64,000 bases of DNA, from contig CAJUCD010000002.1 in the NCBI GenBank assembly GCA_910585045.1, positions 62,001 to 126,000 on the forward strand, given 5' to 3'. The number at the start of each line of letters is the position of its first letter. The first letter of the stretch is position 1. Source of the stretch: an uncultured Bacilli bacterium. GTDB lineage: Bacteria > Bacillota_I > Bacilli_A > RF39 > UBA660. Shown here piece after piece: positions 23,153 through 32,668 of this stretch. A program made the translations under genes and the position numbers. The notes beneath the pieces are model-generated. The model ran no database searches. It was not told the DNA's origin and saw nothing but the letters and a program-made list of their open reading frames with translations.

Positions 23153-23935
23153 ATGAATAAAATAAAAGCGATTATTTTAGATCTTGATGGAACATTATTA
23201 GATGATAATAAAAAAATAGGCGACAAAACAATACATTATTTGAGACAAATTAAAAATAATTTAAAAATAATTCCAGCAAGTGCTAGACAATTTTGTACTA
23301 TAAAACCTTACTTGGAAAATTTAGGTTTGTTAGACGAAAATAATTATACAATTTGCTTCAATGGTTCTTTAATAGTTAATAACAAAGAATCCGAAATATT
23401 TTCATCATATATTGATAAAAGTGTAGTTTTTAAAATAGATAATTTCATTTTAGATAATAAAATAGATTGGATTTATTATCTATATGATAATAGATTATTA
23501 AGAAACGAAATAAGCAATATTGAGAAGTTTGCAAACGAAAATAAGATATATAAAATAGTTGGTGTATCAACACCTAGTGTAATAAACAAAATTAGAAGTA
23601 ATTTACCTAAAGAAGTATTAGAAAATTTAGAAATAACTAGTAGCGAATTAAATAGGATAGAATTTGTTAACAAAGGAATGACAAAATTTAAGTCAATTGA
23701 ATTATTGTTAAATAAATTAGACATTGACAAAGAAAATGTTGTAGCAATTGGTGATGGGGATAATGATATAGATATGATAAAATATGTTGGTTGTGGAATA
23801 GCAATGTTAAATTCACCAGAAATAGTAAAAGAAAATGCAGATATAATTACTGAATATTCTAATAATGAAGATGGTGTTTATTATGCAATTAAAGAATTGT
23901 TAAGTGAAGGAATAGATAATGATGAACGACAATAA
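23153..23935 (+). CDS. Cof-type HAD hydrolase (260 aa)
   Basis: Motif I AIILDLDGTLLDD, motif II IIPASAR, Lys in GMTKFKSIELLL and motif IV VAIGDGDNDIDMIKYVGCGIAM place it in the Cof/HAD-IIB family of sugar- or nucleotide-phosphate phosphatases. The motif order and the cap domain between about 80 and 180 are normal, and the length is typical. GGAGGG at 23143-23148 places the start at ATG 23153. It overlaps rbgA by 17 nt, so rbgA is now translated in tandem with this gene. Confidence 0.85.
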   Translation: MNKIKAIILDLDGTLLDDNKKIGDKTIHYLRQIKNNLKIIPASARQFCTIKPYLENLGLLDENNYTICFNGSLIVNNKESEIFSSYIDKSVVFKIDNFILDNKIDWIYYLYDNRLLRNEISNIEKFANENKIYKIVGVSTPSVINKIRSNLPKEVLENLEITSSELNRIEFVNKGMTKFKSIELLLNKLDIDKENVVAIGDGDNDIDMIKYVGCGIAMLNSPEIVKENADIITEYSNNEDGVYYAIKELLSEGIDNDERQ

Positions 23936-24797
23936 AGGACAAAATTCGACAAATATAAATTGGTATCCAGGACATATGGAAAAAGCCAAAAGACTTATGA
24001 TGAAAGAATATAAAAATATTGATGCGGTTTATGAATTAATAGATGCTAGGATACCAAAATCGTCTAAAATTAAAAATATATATGATATTATAGGTAATAA
24101 GCCTAAAATAGTTATCATGACTAAGAAAGATTTGGCTGATCCAATTGGAGTAGAAAAATGGGTTAAATATTATGAAAATTTAGGAACAAAAGTAATTGTT
24201 GCTGATTTAAATGATGATAATGATATTAAAAAAATAATTAATTTAACTCATGAACTTATGGAAGAATTGCAGATAAAAAGAGAAGTAAAAGGAATGTTTC
24301 GTAAAGAAATTAGAGCTTTAGTTGTGGGAATTCCTAATGTAGGTAAATCGACTTTAATTAATAGATTAGTTGGCAAAAAGGTAGTTAGTGTTGGTAATAA
24401 GCCGGGTATTACTAAGAGTTTGGTATGGCTTAAAACTAAACATAATATTATGCTTTTAGATACTCCAGGAATTTTATGGCCCAAATTAGATAATAAAGAA
24501 ATAGCTCTTAATTTAGCAGCAATATTTTCTATTAAAATAGAAATATTAGATGTTAATGAAGTAGCAGTACATATATTAAATAAACTTAATTATTATTATC
24601 CAAAAAAACTACAAGAAAGATATAATATTGCTCCATCTTCTTTAGGTTTAGATATAGAAGAAGTGTATAATAATCTAGGAGGAAAAATGGGAGCTATTCG
24701 TCATGGCGAAGTAGATTATGAAAGAGTTAGTAATAGAATAGTAAATGATATTAAAGATGAGTATATAAAAGGAATAGTGTTTGATAATGAAATGTAA
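23919..24797 (+). CDS. rbgA: ribosome biogenesis GTPase RbgA (YlqF)
   Basis: Circularly permuted GTPase for late 50S assembly. INWYPGHMEKAKRLM is the family start; G4 is MTKKDLAD, G1 is GIPNVGKST (about 134-142), G2-like GNKPGITKS and G3 LLDTPGILWP, in the permuted order G4-G1-G3. The C-terminal ANTAR-like helical domain (about 200-285) is present. GAAGGA lies 7 nt before the ATG. It is followed at once by rnhB, the conserved neighbour. Confidence 0.95.
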   Translation: MMNDNKGQNSTNINWYPGHMEKAKRLMMKEYKNIDAVYELIDARIPKSSKIKNIYDIIGNKPKIVIMTKKDLADPIGVEKWVKYYENLGTKVIVADLNDDNDIKKIINLTHELMEELQIKREVKGMFRKEIRALVVGIPNVGKSTLINRLVGKKVVSVGNKPGITKSLVWLKTKHNIMLLDTPGILWPKLDNKEIALNLAAIFSIKIEILDVNEVAVHILNKLNYYYPKKLQERYNIAPSSLGLDIEEVYNNLGGKMGAIRHGEVDYERVSNRIVNDIKDEYIKGIVFDNEM

Positions 24798-25437
24798 TTT
24801 GCTTAAATACGAAAAGGAATTATATAAGAATAATATATCTTTAATTGCTGGGGTAGATGAGGCAGGAAGGGGACCTCTAGCAGGGCCAGTAGTAGCGGCG
24901 GCGGTTATATTGCCTAAAAATTATAAATTAGATGGACTTAATGATTCAAAGCAATTAACTGAGAAAAAGAGAGAAGAATATTTTAAAGTTTTAGAAAAAG
25001 AGGCTTTGAGTATAGGGGTGGGAATTATAAGCCCTCAAGAAATAGATGAGATTAATATTTTGGAAGCTTCTAGAAAAGCAATGTATGTGGCTTTAAATAA
25101 TTTAGATTTAACACCTGAATATATTTTGAGTGATGCTATGAGCTTAAATGATATAGATATTCCATCTAGACCAATTATTCATGGAGATGCCTTATCTTTA
25201 TCAATTGCGGCCGCTAGTGTTATAGCTAAAGTAACTAGAGATCATATTATGTATGAAATTGATTTAAAGTATCCAGAATATAATTTTAAAAAACATAAAG
25301 GATATCCTACTAAAGAACATTTAGAATTGTTAAAAAAATATGGAGTTATGGAGGAATATCGAAAATCATATAAGCCTGTAAAACAAATAATGGAGGAATT
25401 AAATTGTGAAGAAAATAGGGAAAGTATGGCAGAGTAA
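24787..25437 (+). CDS. rnhB: ribonuclease HII
   Basis: Removes ribonucleotides and RNA primers from DNA. GVDEAGRGPLAGPVVAAAVIL carries the first Asp-Glu pair, ILSDAMSL the third acidic residue, and AAASVIAKVTRDHIM the fourth; this is the complete DEDD set. 216 residues. The frame opens at TTG 24781; ATG 24787 overlaps the end of rbgA by 11 nt, implying translational coupling. The 3' end overlaps the LtaS-like gene by 32 nt. Confidence 0.95.
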   Translation: MKCNLLKYEKELYKNNISLIAGVDEAGRGPLAGPVVAAAVILPKNYKLDGLNDSKQLTEKKREEYFKVLEKEALSIGVGIISPQEIDEINILEASRKAMYVALNNLDLTPEYILSDAMSLNDIDIPSRPIIHGDALSLSIAAASVIAKVTRDHIMYEIDLKYPEYNFKKHKGYPTKEHLELLKKYGVMEEYRKSYKPVKQIMEELNCEENRESMAE

Positions 25438-27469
25438 ATTTTTTAGAAATTATGTGATATTAATAAGCTCTTTTTTACTTTTAGAAATATTTTTTAGAAG
25501 TGTTTCTGATTTATCATTAATTTCATATGCTAGTTTAAGAATATTATTATTTTTAAATGTTTTTGCTTTATTCTTTAGTTTTATTCTAAGCTTTTGTTCT
25601 AATAAGGTGAGTAAAATATTTAATATTTTAATAATTTTATTATTAACGATTTATGGGATAGCTCAACTAGGCTTTAAAAGTTATTTAGGAGTTTATGTTT
25701 CAATTCAATCTAGTGGACAAGCAGAAGCAGTAACTTCATATATTTGGGATTTTATTAAAAGTTTTCATTTGAGTTATTATTTATTATTAATACCCCTTTT
25801 ATTAGTACTAATTTATTATATATTTGTCGAAAAAAGAGTAGTGTTTGATATGCCTAAAAAAATTTGGAATATGACTACTTCTATTGTTAAGGGTTTTCAG
25901 TTTTTAATTATAGTCTTTTTTTCTTTAGGATTTTTAGTAACTTTAAAATTAGATTTTATGCAAAATAAAACCCAAGCAATAACTGATTATGAACTTTTTT
26001 TAAAGCCTAATAATCCTAGTTTATTAGTTAATGATTTTGGTTTTATTGGTTTTGGCTTTTTAGATATTAAAGAGACTTTTTTTCCTGGAAAAGAAATAAC
26101 AGATAAGATTGATTATGATCCAAATAAAATACCTACTAATAATAATCAAAACTCGGTAGGTACACCAGAAACTCCAGTTTTTAGTAATCAACTTAGTATA
26201 AATAATGATATATGGATAAAAATTATAGAAAATGAAAGTAATGCTAATAAAAATACTCTTAATAAATATTTTATTAGTAAAACACCAACTAAGACTAATG
26301 AATATACAGGAATTTTAGAAAATAAAAATTTAGTTATGATTATGATAGAGTCTGGCGGAAACTTGATGATTAATGAAGAATATTATCCTAATATTTATAA
26401 ATTATATAATGAAGGAATAAGTTTTGATAATTATTATTCACCAAGAAATACTTGTAGTACAATTAATAATGAACTAACAAATTTAACTGGTTTATTTACT
26501 ATAAATAATAATTGTACAGCAAATTATTATAAAAATAATACTTATTTTAATAGTATATTTAATTTGTTTAATAACAAGGGATATGTAACAAATAGTTTGC
26601 ATGATAATTATGATGCTTATTATCCAAGAACTGTAATTCATAAAAATTTAGGAAGTGGAAGATTTTATAAAGTACAAGATTTGAAAATTAAATATAGTAC
26701 AGATTATGGTGATTGGGCTAGTGATGAAGATTTTATGAATGCCTATTTGAATATTTTAGATAACCGAGATATGAGTAAACCTTTTATGAGTTTTTTAACA
26801 ACAGTTTCTTCTCATATGCCATATACTGATAAGTGTAAATTTAATACGATGTATGCTGATATGTTTTCAAGTGATTTACCAAAAGATGTAAGAGCTTATA
26901 TGTCAAAGTTAAAAGTGGTAGATAATGCAATAGGAATATTGATAGATGGACTTAAAGAGCGAGGAATATTTGATGATACAGCGATAGTTTTATTTGCAGA
27001 TCATTATCCTTATGGTATTTCCAAAAGTAATCTTAGTAAAGCTTTTGGTTATGATATAAGTATTGATAATGAAGCAGAAAAAGTCCCTTTTATAATTTAT
27101 AATTCAAGTCTAAAAAAAGAGCATATTTCTAAGTATACTGAACATGTTAATACAACACCAACTATTGCTAATTTATTTAATTTGGATTATGATTCAAGAA
27201 TTTATATGGGTAGTGATGTTTTAAGCAATGAGTATGAATCCATTACGATATTTGATGATGGTTCTTGGAAAAATGAATATGCTTATTATGATGCTAGTAA
27301 TAATAAAGTACATTATTATGCCAATAAAGTGTATAGTGAAGAAGAAATACTTGCAATAAATGAAAAAGTAAGTTTAAAATTAAAAATGAGTAGTTTGGCT
27401 ATTAAAAGCAATTACTTTGACTATTTAGAAGAAAAATTAAATAGTTATGCAGCCACTTCCAAAGAATAA
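25406..27469 (+). CDS. LtaS-family phosphoglycerol transferase (sulfatase fold, 687 aa)
   Basis: Five N-terminal membrane segments within residues 1-190 precede an extracellular alkaline-phosphatase-like domain: VMIMIESGGN (metal-binding Glu near 312), RNTCSTINNE (probable nucleophile Thr near 350), TTVSSHMPY and LFADHYPYG (Asp-His metal ligands). This is the architecture of lipoteichoic-acid synthase and related polymer synthases. GTG 25406 is set by TGGAGGA 8 nt upstream, giving a 32-nt overlap with rnhB. It may build a polyglycerolphosphate-type polymer; the exact product is inference. Confidence 0.82.
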   Translation: MKKIGKVWQSKFFRNYVILISSFLLLEIFFRSVSDLSLISYASLRILLFLNVFALFFSFILSFCSNKVSKIFNILIILLLTIYGIAQLGFKSYLGVYVSIQSSGQAEAVTSYIWDFIKSFHLSYYLLLIPLLLVLIYYIFVEKRVVFDMPKKIWNMTTSIVKGFQFLIIVFFSLGFLVTLKLDFMQNKTQAITDYELFLKPNNPSLLVNDFGFIGFGFLDIKETFFPGKEITDKIDYDPNKIPTNNNQNSVGTPETPVFSNQLSINNDIWIKIIENESNANKNTLNKYFISKTPTKTNEYTGILENKNLVMIMIESGGNLMINEEYYPNIYKLYNEGISFDNYYSPRNTCSTINNELTNLTGLFTINNNCTANYYKNNTYFNSIFNLFNNKGYVTNSLHDNYDAYYPRTVIHKNLGSGRFYKVQDLKIKYSTDYGDWASDEDFMNAYLNILDNRDMSKPFMSFLTTVSSHMPYTDKCKFNTMYADMFSSDLPKDVRAYMSKLKVVDNAIGILIDGLKERGIFDDTAIVLFADHYPYGISKSNLSKAFGYDISIDNEAEKVPFIIYNSSLKKEHISKYTEHVNTTPTIANLFNLDYDSRIYMGSDVLSNEYESITIFDDGSWKNEYAYYDASNNKVHYYANKVYSEEEILAINEKVSLKLKMSSLAIKSNYFDYLEEKLNSYAATSKE

Positions 27470-27489
27470 ATTTTAGAGAAAGGAATAAT

Positions 27490-29514
27490 ATGAGTAATTT
27501 AGTAATAGTAGAGTCTCCTGCTAAAAGTAAAACTATTGAAAAATATTTAGGAGGAGATTATAGAGTTGTTTCTAGTAAAGGACATATAAGAGATCTAGCT
27601 ACAACTGGTAAATATGGTTTAGGGATTGATATTGAAAATAATTTTGCTCCTAACTATATTGCAATTACAGGAAAGAAAAAAGATATATCAGTCTTAAAGA
27701 AAATGGCTAAGGAAAGTGATAAGGTTATATTAGCAACTGACCCTGACCGAGAAGGAGAAGCTATTTCTTGGCATTTATATGATGAACTTGGATTAAAAGA
27801 TAATAATTATGAAAGAGTTGTTTTTAATGAAATTACAAAGGATGTAGTAATTAATTCAATTAGTAATCCTCGTAAAATAGATATGGATTTAGTTAAATCT
27901 CAAGAGACAAGAAGAATGCTTGATAGAATAATAGGTTTTAGATTAAGTAAATTAATGCAACGAAAAACTGGTGGTAAAAGCGCAGGAAGGGTTCAAAGTG
28001 TAGCTTTAAAATTAATAGTTGATCGTGAAAGAGAAATATTAGCTTTTATACCAGAAGAATATTGGACAATAGAGGCACTTTTTAAAGAGTTTAGTGCAAG
28101 CTTAGAAAAATATAAAGATAAAAAGATTGAAATTCATACTGAAGCCGAAGCTCAAGAAATTTTAGATAAGTTATCTTTATCTTTTAAAATAGATAGTGTA
28201 GAAGAAAAAGAAAAATTAAAGAAACCTAAAGACCCTTTTAGAACATCTACTTTACAACAGATGGCTGCTAATAGGCTTAATTTTTCGTCAAGTAAGACAA
28301 TGCAAATAGCACAAAAGTTATATGAAGGTATGAATATTGGTAGTGAGACAGTAGGTTTAATTACTTATATGCGTACTGATTCAACTAGACTTAGTGATGT
28401 TTTTGTTGATGATACAAAGGCATATATTAAAAATAATTATGGTAGTCAGTATGTTGGTAGTGTTAAAGTTTCTAAAGAGCCTAAAGGAGCTCAAGATGCT
28501 CATGAAGCAATAAGACCAACAAGCATTATGAGAACGCCAGAGTCTATTAAAGAATATTTAGCTCCTGATGAGTATAAATTATATCGTTTGATATATATTC
28601 GTAGTTTAGCTTATTTAATGAGTAGTGCTAAAACTTTAGCGACAACTGTAAATTTAGAAAATAATGATTATATGTTTAAGGCTACAGGAAGCGTTTTAAA
28701 ATTTGATGGTTATTTAAAAGTTTATAAAGAATATGAAGATTCAGAAGATGTTATATTGCCAGATTTTAGTTCTTATAAAGACGGCATGATTGAGGCTCAA
28801 AGTATAGAGAAAACTCAACATTTTACAAAGCCTGCTCCAAGATATACAGAATCAAGTCTGATTAAAGAGATGGAAGCTTTAGGGATTGGACGTCCTAGTA
28901 CTTATGCAACTATTATGAAAACTATTAAGGATAGAGGCTATGTTACTATTGAGGATAAAAAATTTTTTCCAACTGATATAGGTATGGAAACAACTGATAA
29001 ATTGCAAGAGTTTTTTAGTGATATTGTAAATGTGGAATATACAGCTAATATGGAAACTGAATTAGATGAAATTGCTGACAATAAGAAAGATAATATAGAG
29101 GTTTTGAAAAACTTTTATGACGCTTTTGCACCTCTTGTAGAGCAAGCATTTAAAGAAATGGAGAAAAAAGAACCTGAGAAAACTGGAGAAGTATGTCCAG
29201 ATTGTGGCAGCGATTTAGTAGTTAGAAGTGGTAGATATGGCGAGTTTGTCGCTTGTGGAAATTATCCTACTTGTAAGTATGTAAAAAAAGAGGCTCAAGA
29301 AGTAACGGTGGTTGCTAAATGTCCTAAATGTGAACATGATATTGTGGCAAGACATACTAAAAAAGGTAAAGTTTTTTATGGATGCAGTAATTATCCGAAG
29401 TGTAAATATGCTACATGGTATGAACCAACAGGAGACATTTGTCCTAATTGTAAAAATTTATTGGTTAAGAAAAATAATGCGACTATTTGCGAAGAATGCG
29501 GCTATGTGAAATAG
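27490..29514 (+). CDS. topA: DNA topoisomerase I
   Basis: Type IA topoisomerase that relaxes negative supercoils. Toprim domain LVIVESPAKSKTIEKYLG and TDPDREGEAISWHL; active-site Tyr in GLITYMRTDSTRLS (near residue 294); HEAIRPT. The C-terminus carries three zinc ribbons: CPDC/CGNYPTC, CPKC/CSNYPKC and CPNC/CEEC. 674 residues, full length. GAGAAAGGA precedes the ATG. It is the last gene of the lepB-topA run. Confidence 0.96.
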   Translation: MSNLVIVESPAKSKTIEKYLGGDYRVVSSKGHIRDLATTGKYGLGIDIENNFAPNYIAITGKKKDISVLKKMAKESDKVILATDPDREGEAISWHLYDELGLKDNNYERVVFNEITKDVVINSISNPRKIDMDLVKSQETRRMLDRIIGFRLSKLMQRKTGGKSAGRVQSVALKLIVDREREILAFIPEEYWTIEALFKEFSASLEKYKDKKIEIHTEAEAQEILDKLSLSFKIDSVEEKEKLKKPKDPFRTSTLQQMAANRLNFSSSKTMQIAQKLYEGMNIGSETVGLITYMRTDSTRLSDVFVDDTKAYIKNNYGSQYVGSVKVSKEPKGAQDAHEAIRPTSIMRTPESIKEYLAPDEYKLYRLIYIRSLAYLMSSAKTLATTVNLENNDYMFKATGSVLKFDGYLKVYKEYEDSEDVILPDFSSYKDGMIEAQSIEKTQHFTKPAPRYTESSLIKEMEALGIGRPSTYATIMKTIKDRGYVTIEDKKFFPTDIGMETTDKLQEFFSDIVNVEYTANMETELDEIADNKKDNIEVLKNFYDAFAPLVEQAFKEMEKKEPEKTGEVCPDCGSDLVVRSGRYGEFVACGNYPTCKYVKKEAQEVTVVAKCPKCEHDIVARHTKKGKVFYGCSNYPKCKYATWYEPTGDICPNCKNLLVKKNNATICEECGYVK

Positions 29515-29538
29515 ACGCTTTTTTAATAGCAATTTTTT

Positions 29539-29991
29539 TTATTTTAAATATTTTGGCTCGTCTATTTTACCGAGAAGATAATCAGCACTTATTTTATATT
29601 TTTTACATATATCATAAAGAAAAGGTGTAGCAATTATGTATCTTCCTGATTCATATCCAGCGATAGTGCCATAAGAACAGTTTAATATTTCGCCTAATTT
29701 AGTTTGAGTTAGTTTATGTTCTTTACGAAATTCTTTTAGTCTTGTACTTGAGTTTTTAATATTGTAACTATGTTTTTGATTAGCATAGTTTTTATTTTTA
29801 GTGAAATTAAATATATAGTCAATTGAAACATTAAAATAGTCAGTTATAGTTATTAAATGCTTTAGAGGGATTATGTCATCTTCATTTTCATAGTGAGAGT
29901 ATGTAGTTCGATCAATGTTTAAAATAGAGGCTAGTTCTTGTTTAGTTAAGATGTTTTTGTTTCTAAGAGAAGTTATTTTGTTTTTATACAT
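29539..29991 (-). CDS. tandem XRE helix-turn-helix regulator (150 aa)
   Basis: Two complete HTH_3 units: residues about 5-60 (ITSLRNKNILTKQELASILN, then TTYSHYENEDDIIPL) and about 83-140 (LKEFRKEHKLTQTKLGEILN, then TIAGYESGRY), each ending with an IDYIFN/ADYLLG helix. Two HTH domains in one chain suggest it binds direct repeats or bridges half-sites without dimerising. GGTGAT precedes the start on the complement. It converges on topA and diverges from the 30042 gene fragment. Target unknown. Confidence 0.8.
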   Translation of the reverse strand: MYKNKITSLRNKNILTKQELASILNIDRTTYSHYENEDDIIPLKHLITITDYFNVSIDYIFNFTKNKNYANQKHSYNIKNSSTRLKEFRKEHKLTQTKLGEILNCSYGTIAGYESGRYIIATPFLYDICKKYKISADYLLGKIDEPKYLK

Positions 29992-30041
29992 TTGTAATCA
30001 CCTACAATAATTGTCGCATTTTAAAAAGTAATTTAAAATAT

Positions 30042-30242
30042 ATGTGGGAAATGCCTCCAAATAGTTGGTTTAAAAGTGGGTCTAGTAGTTGGGCTTTTAT
30101 GAGTCTAGTAGATACTAGTGGTCGTATTGCTGGAACTGGTACAAATAGTACAGAAGTTGGCATACGTCCAGTAATAAATTTGAAATCTAACGCAATAATT
30201 TCAAGAGGCGCTGGTACGCGAACTAATCCTTATGTTGTTTAG
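30042..30242 (+). pseudogene. orphan C-terminal fragment of a surface-protein family
   Basis: The 66 codons match in outline the C-terminus of the protein at 47869: an NSWFKSGSSSWAFMSL block corresponds to VWWTSSLAKASATVFY, IRPVINLKS to LRPTINLIR, and the terminal GAGTRTNPYVV to GNGTKDNPYEIKI. No ribosome site precedes ATG 30042 and no anchor or N-terminal domain is present. So it is most likely the stump of a deleted paralogue rather than a working gene. Confidence 0.6.
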
Positions 30243-30243
30243 A

Positions 30244-30272
30244 ATAAGTGGTATTTAATACTGCTTTTTTTG
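30244..30272 (+). terminator. terminator after gene fragment
   Basis: AAGTGGTAT pairs with ATACTGCTT through two G-U pairs, followed by a T-run. It is the retained terminator of the lost gene. Confidence 0.5.
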
Positions 30273-30279
30273 TTTAAAG

Positions 30280-30308
30280 TTGTGCCATATGATTTTTTGC
30301 GCTATAAT
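30280..30308 (+). promoter_or_regulatory. promoter of ABC exporter operon
   Basis: TTGTGC (30280-30285), 17 bp, TATAAT (30303-30308). Confidence 0.6.
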
Positions 30309-30346
30309 ATTTGAAACCACTTTCACTAATTTAGAAAGGAAATATT

Positions 30347-31246
30347 ATGAGTATATTAAAAGTTGAAAATTTATGCAAAAAAATAGGAAAGAAAGATATA
30401 CTGAAAGATGTATCTTTTGAAGTTGTTGCTGGTGATATTATGGCTTTTATTGGCCCTAATGGTGCTGGTAAGACAACAACTATAAAGTGTGTATTAGGAC
30501 TGCAAAAAATTACTAGAGGAAAAGTCTTTATTAATGGTTATGATATAAGTAAGAATTTTGTTAAAGCTATAGAAAAAGTTGGGTCAATTGTCGAATCGCC
30601 AGATGTCTATATGTATATGTCAGGTTATGATAATTTGCTTTTACAAGCTAGAATGTATAAAAATATAAAAGAAGAAGATATTTATAAAATAATAAAATTA
30701 GTAGGATTAGAAAATAGAATATATGATAAAGTAAATAAATACTCTTTAGGGATGAGACAACGCCTAGGAATTGCTATTGCCTTAATAAATAATCCTAAAC
30801 TACTTATTTTAGATGAACCAACAAATGGCTTGGATCCTGAAGGGATAAAAGAACTTAGAGAATTATTAGTTGAGTTGGCAAAGTCAGGAATGGGTATACT
30901 TATTTCTAGTCATAATTTAAGTGAGTTAGAAAGCTTTTGTAATAAAGTTTGTATTTTATCTCATGGAGAGCTTTTAGAAGAAAATACGATTGCAAAAATA
31001 AAAGAGATTGATGAAAATAAATATATTATCAAAGTATCTAATTTAAAGAAAATTTTAAAATTTTTAAATAGTTGTGATAGAGTAATAGATGATAATTATG
31101 TAGAAGTAATAAGAGATGAAAAAGATATTGCTAAATTTATTAAAGAATTAGTTAATAATAATATAGATATTTTTGAAGTTAAAAAAGAAGAATTGAGTTT
31201 AGAAGAGGCATTTATAAGAAGAGCAGGAGGAAAAAAAATTGATTAA
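30347..31246 (+). CDS. ABC transporter ATP-binding protein
   Basis: Walker A GPNGAGKTT (about 38-46), Q-loop region, signature YSLGMRQRLGIA, Walker B LLILDEPTNGLDPEG and the switch His in ISSHNLSEL. The C-terminal 80-residue extension is typical of ABC-2-type bacitracin/lantibiotic-exporter-like ATPases. It is followed by its permease with an 8-nt overlap. AGAAAGGAAAT precedes the ATG. Substrate unknown; antimicrobial-peptide export or immunity is a common role for this class. Confidence 0.92.
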   Translation: MSILKVENLCKKIGKKDILKDVSFEVVAGDIMAFIGPNGAGKTTTIKCVLGLQKITRGKVFINGYDISKNFVKAIEKVGSIVESPDVYMYMSGYDNLLLQARMYKNIKEEDIYKIIKLVGLENRIYDKVNKYSLGMRQRLGIAIALINNPKLLILDEPTNGLDPEGIKELRELLVELAKSGMGILISSHNLSELESFCNKVCILSHGELLEENTIAKIKEIDENKYIIKVSNLKKILKFLNSCDRVIDDNYVEVIRDEKDIAKFIKELVNNNIDIFEVKKEELSLEEAFIRRAGGKKID

Positions 31247-32636
31247 TTTAATTAAATTAGAATTAAAAAAGATTTTTAAGAAAAGAAGTTTTTTAATATT
31301 AACTATAATTTTTATTATGTATGCAATACTTACAAATGTTATTTATAAAACAATCTCATTTAATGAAATGACTGAGGAAATAGATATTGCGGAATTAAAA
31401 GAAATAAATAAATCTTTAGATTTAAATAATAGTGAGGATAAAGAAACTTATATTATTAATTTAACAAATATTGAAGTTTATGAATTAAAAAATAAAGAGA
31501 AAGATAATACAGCTAAGTTTTTGATTGATAATTATTTATGGGATTTAATATATGCTAAGAATGAGAATTTATATGGCTTAAAAGAAGAAAATAAAGAACA
31601 TGATATAAATTTAGAAATAACTAATGTTTTAAATAAAATAAATGATAATGATTGGGAGTATTTTACTAAACAAGAATTGCAAGAATTAAAAAATAAATTT
31701 GATGGAGCAGATTTAAAAAATAAAGAAAAGTTAGAAGAACTTATAAAATTAGAAGAATATCGTTTAGATAATAAACTTGGTTATGATAATGATAACTATT
31801 TATGTGAGGCAATAAATACTTTAAAAAGAGATATTGTAGAATACTATAATTTAGTTAATAAAAATAGTTTAACTAAAAATGAAGAAGAAAGACTTTTAGA
31901 TCTTAAAGAAACTAGAGAGATTAATAAATATATTTTAGATAATAAGGTTGATATTAATAATAGTAATAGTCTAAGGGCTGTATTAAAAAATTTTCCTAAT
32001 GAGTTTGGATTGTTTATCTTAATATATATTGTGATGATTAGTGGAACAATTGTTAGTGAAGAATTTAATAAAGGGACGATAAAATTTCTTTTAACTAAAC
32101 CATATAAGAGAAGTAAAATTTTAACAGCCAAATTATTAACAGTTTTATTATTAATACCATTAATTATAATAATTATGAGTCTATTAGAAGTAATTGTTGG
32201 AGGTTTGATTTTAGGTTTTGATACACTTAATGTACCTATTCTTTTATATAATAATGGGTTAGATACTTTAATAGTTCGAAATATATTTGTTCATTTAGTA
32301 TTTATCTTATTAGGTAATTTGCCAATTTATGTAGTTCTTGGAATAATATGTTTTATGTTAAGTACTATTACTGTATCAAGTAGTGCTGCAATTACAATTA
32401 CTTTCTTATTTTATTTAGTAAGTAATGTAATTTCTAATTTAGTTTTGATGTATAAAATTAAGTTTTTAAATTTATTTATTTCTTTACATTGGGATTTTAC
32501 TTATTTAATGACTTATGAAAATAACCCTTTTGATTTTAGTGTTTTGCTTTCTTTGATTGTTATAGGTTTGTATATAAGTGTAATACTTGGTGTAACATAT
32601 ATTTATTTTAATAAAAAAGATGTAAAAAATGTTTAA
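31239..32636 (+). CDS. ABC-2 type permease (465 aa)
   Basis: Partner of the preceding ATPase. A first membrane segment (about 18-38) is followed by a 220-residue Glu/Lys/Asn-rich extracytoplasmic region, then five membrane segments (about 247-265, 290-320, 350-378, 385-410, 430-455). This is the ABC-2 layout with a large outer loop. It begins with TTG 31239, decided by AGGAGG at 31225-31230, and overlaps the ATPase gene by 8 nt. Confidence 0.85.
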   Translation: MINLIKLELKKIFKKRSFLILTIIFIMYAILTNVIYKTISFNEMTEEIDIAELKEINKSLDLNNSEDKETYIINLTNIEVYELKNKEKDNTAKFLIDNYLWDLIYAKNENLYGLKEENKEHDINLEITNVLNKINDNDWEYFTKQELQELKNKFDGADLKNKEKLEELIKLEEYRLDNKLGYDNDNYLCEAINTLKRDIVEYYNLVNKNSLTKNEEERLLDLKETREINKYILDNKVDINNSNSLRAVLKNFPNEFGLFILIYIVMISGTIVSEEFNKGTIKFLLTKPYKRSKILTAKLLTVLLLIPLIIIIMSLLEVIVGGLILGFDTLNVPILLYNNGLDTLIVRNIFVHLVFILLGNLPIYVVLGIICFMLSTITVSSSAAITITFLFYLVSNVISNLVLMYKIKFLNLFISLHWDFTYLMTYENNPFDFSVLLSLIVIGLYISVILGVTYIYFNKKDVKNV

Positions 32637-32668
32637 AATGAGTTATAATAAATATAGGTAGTGATAGT

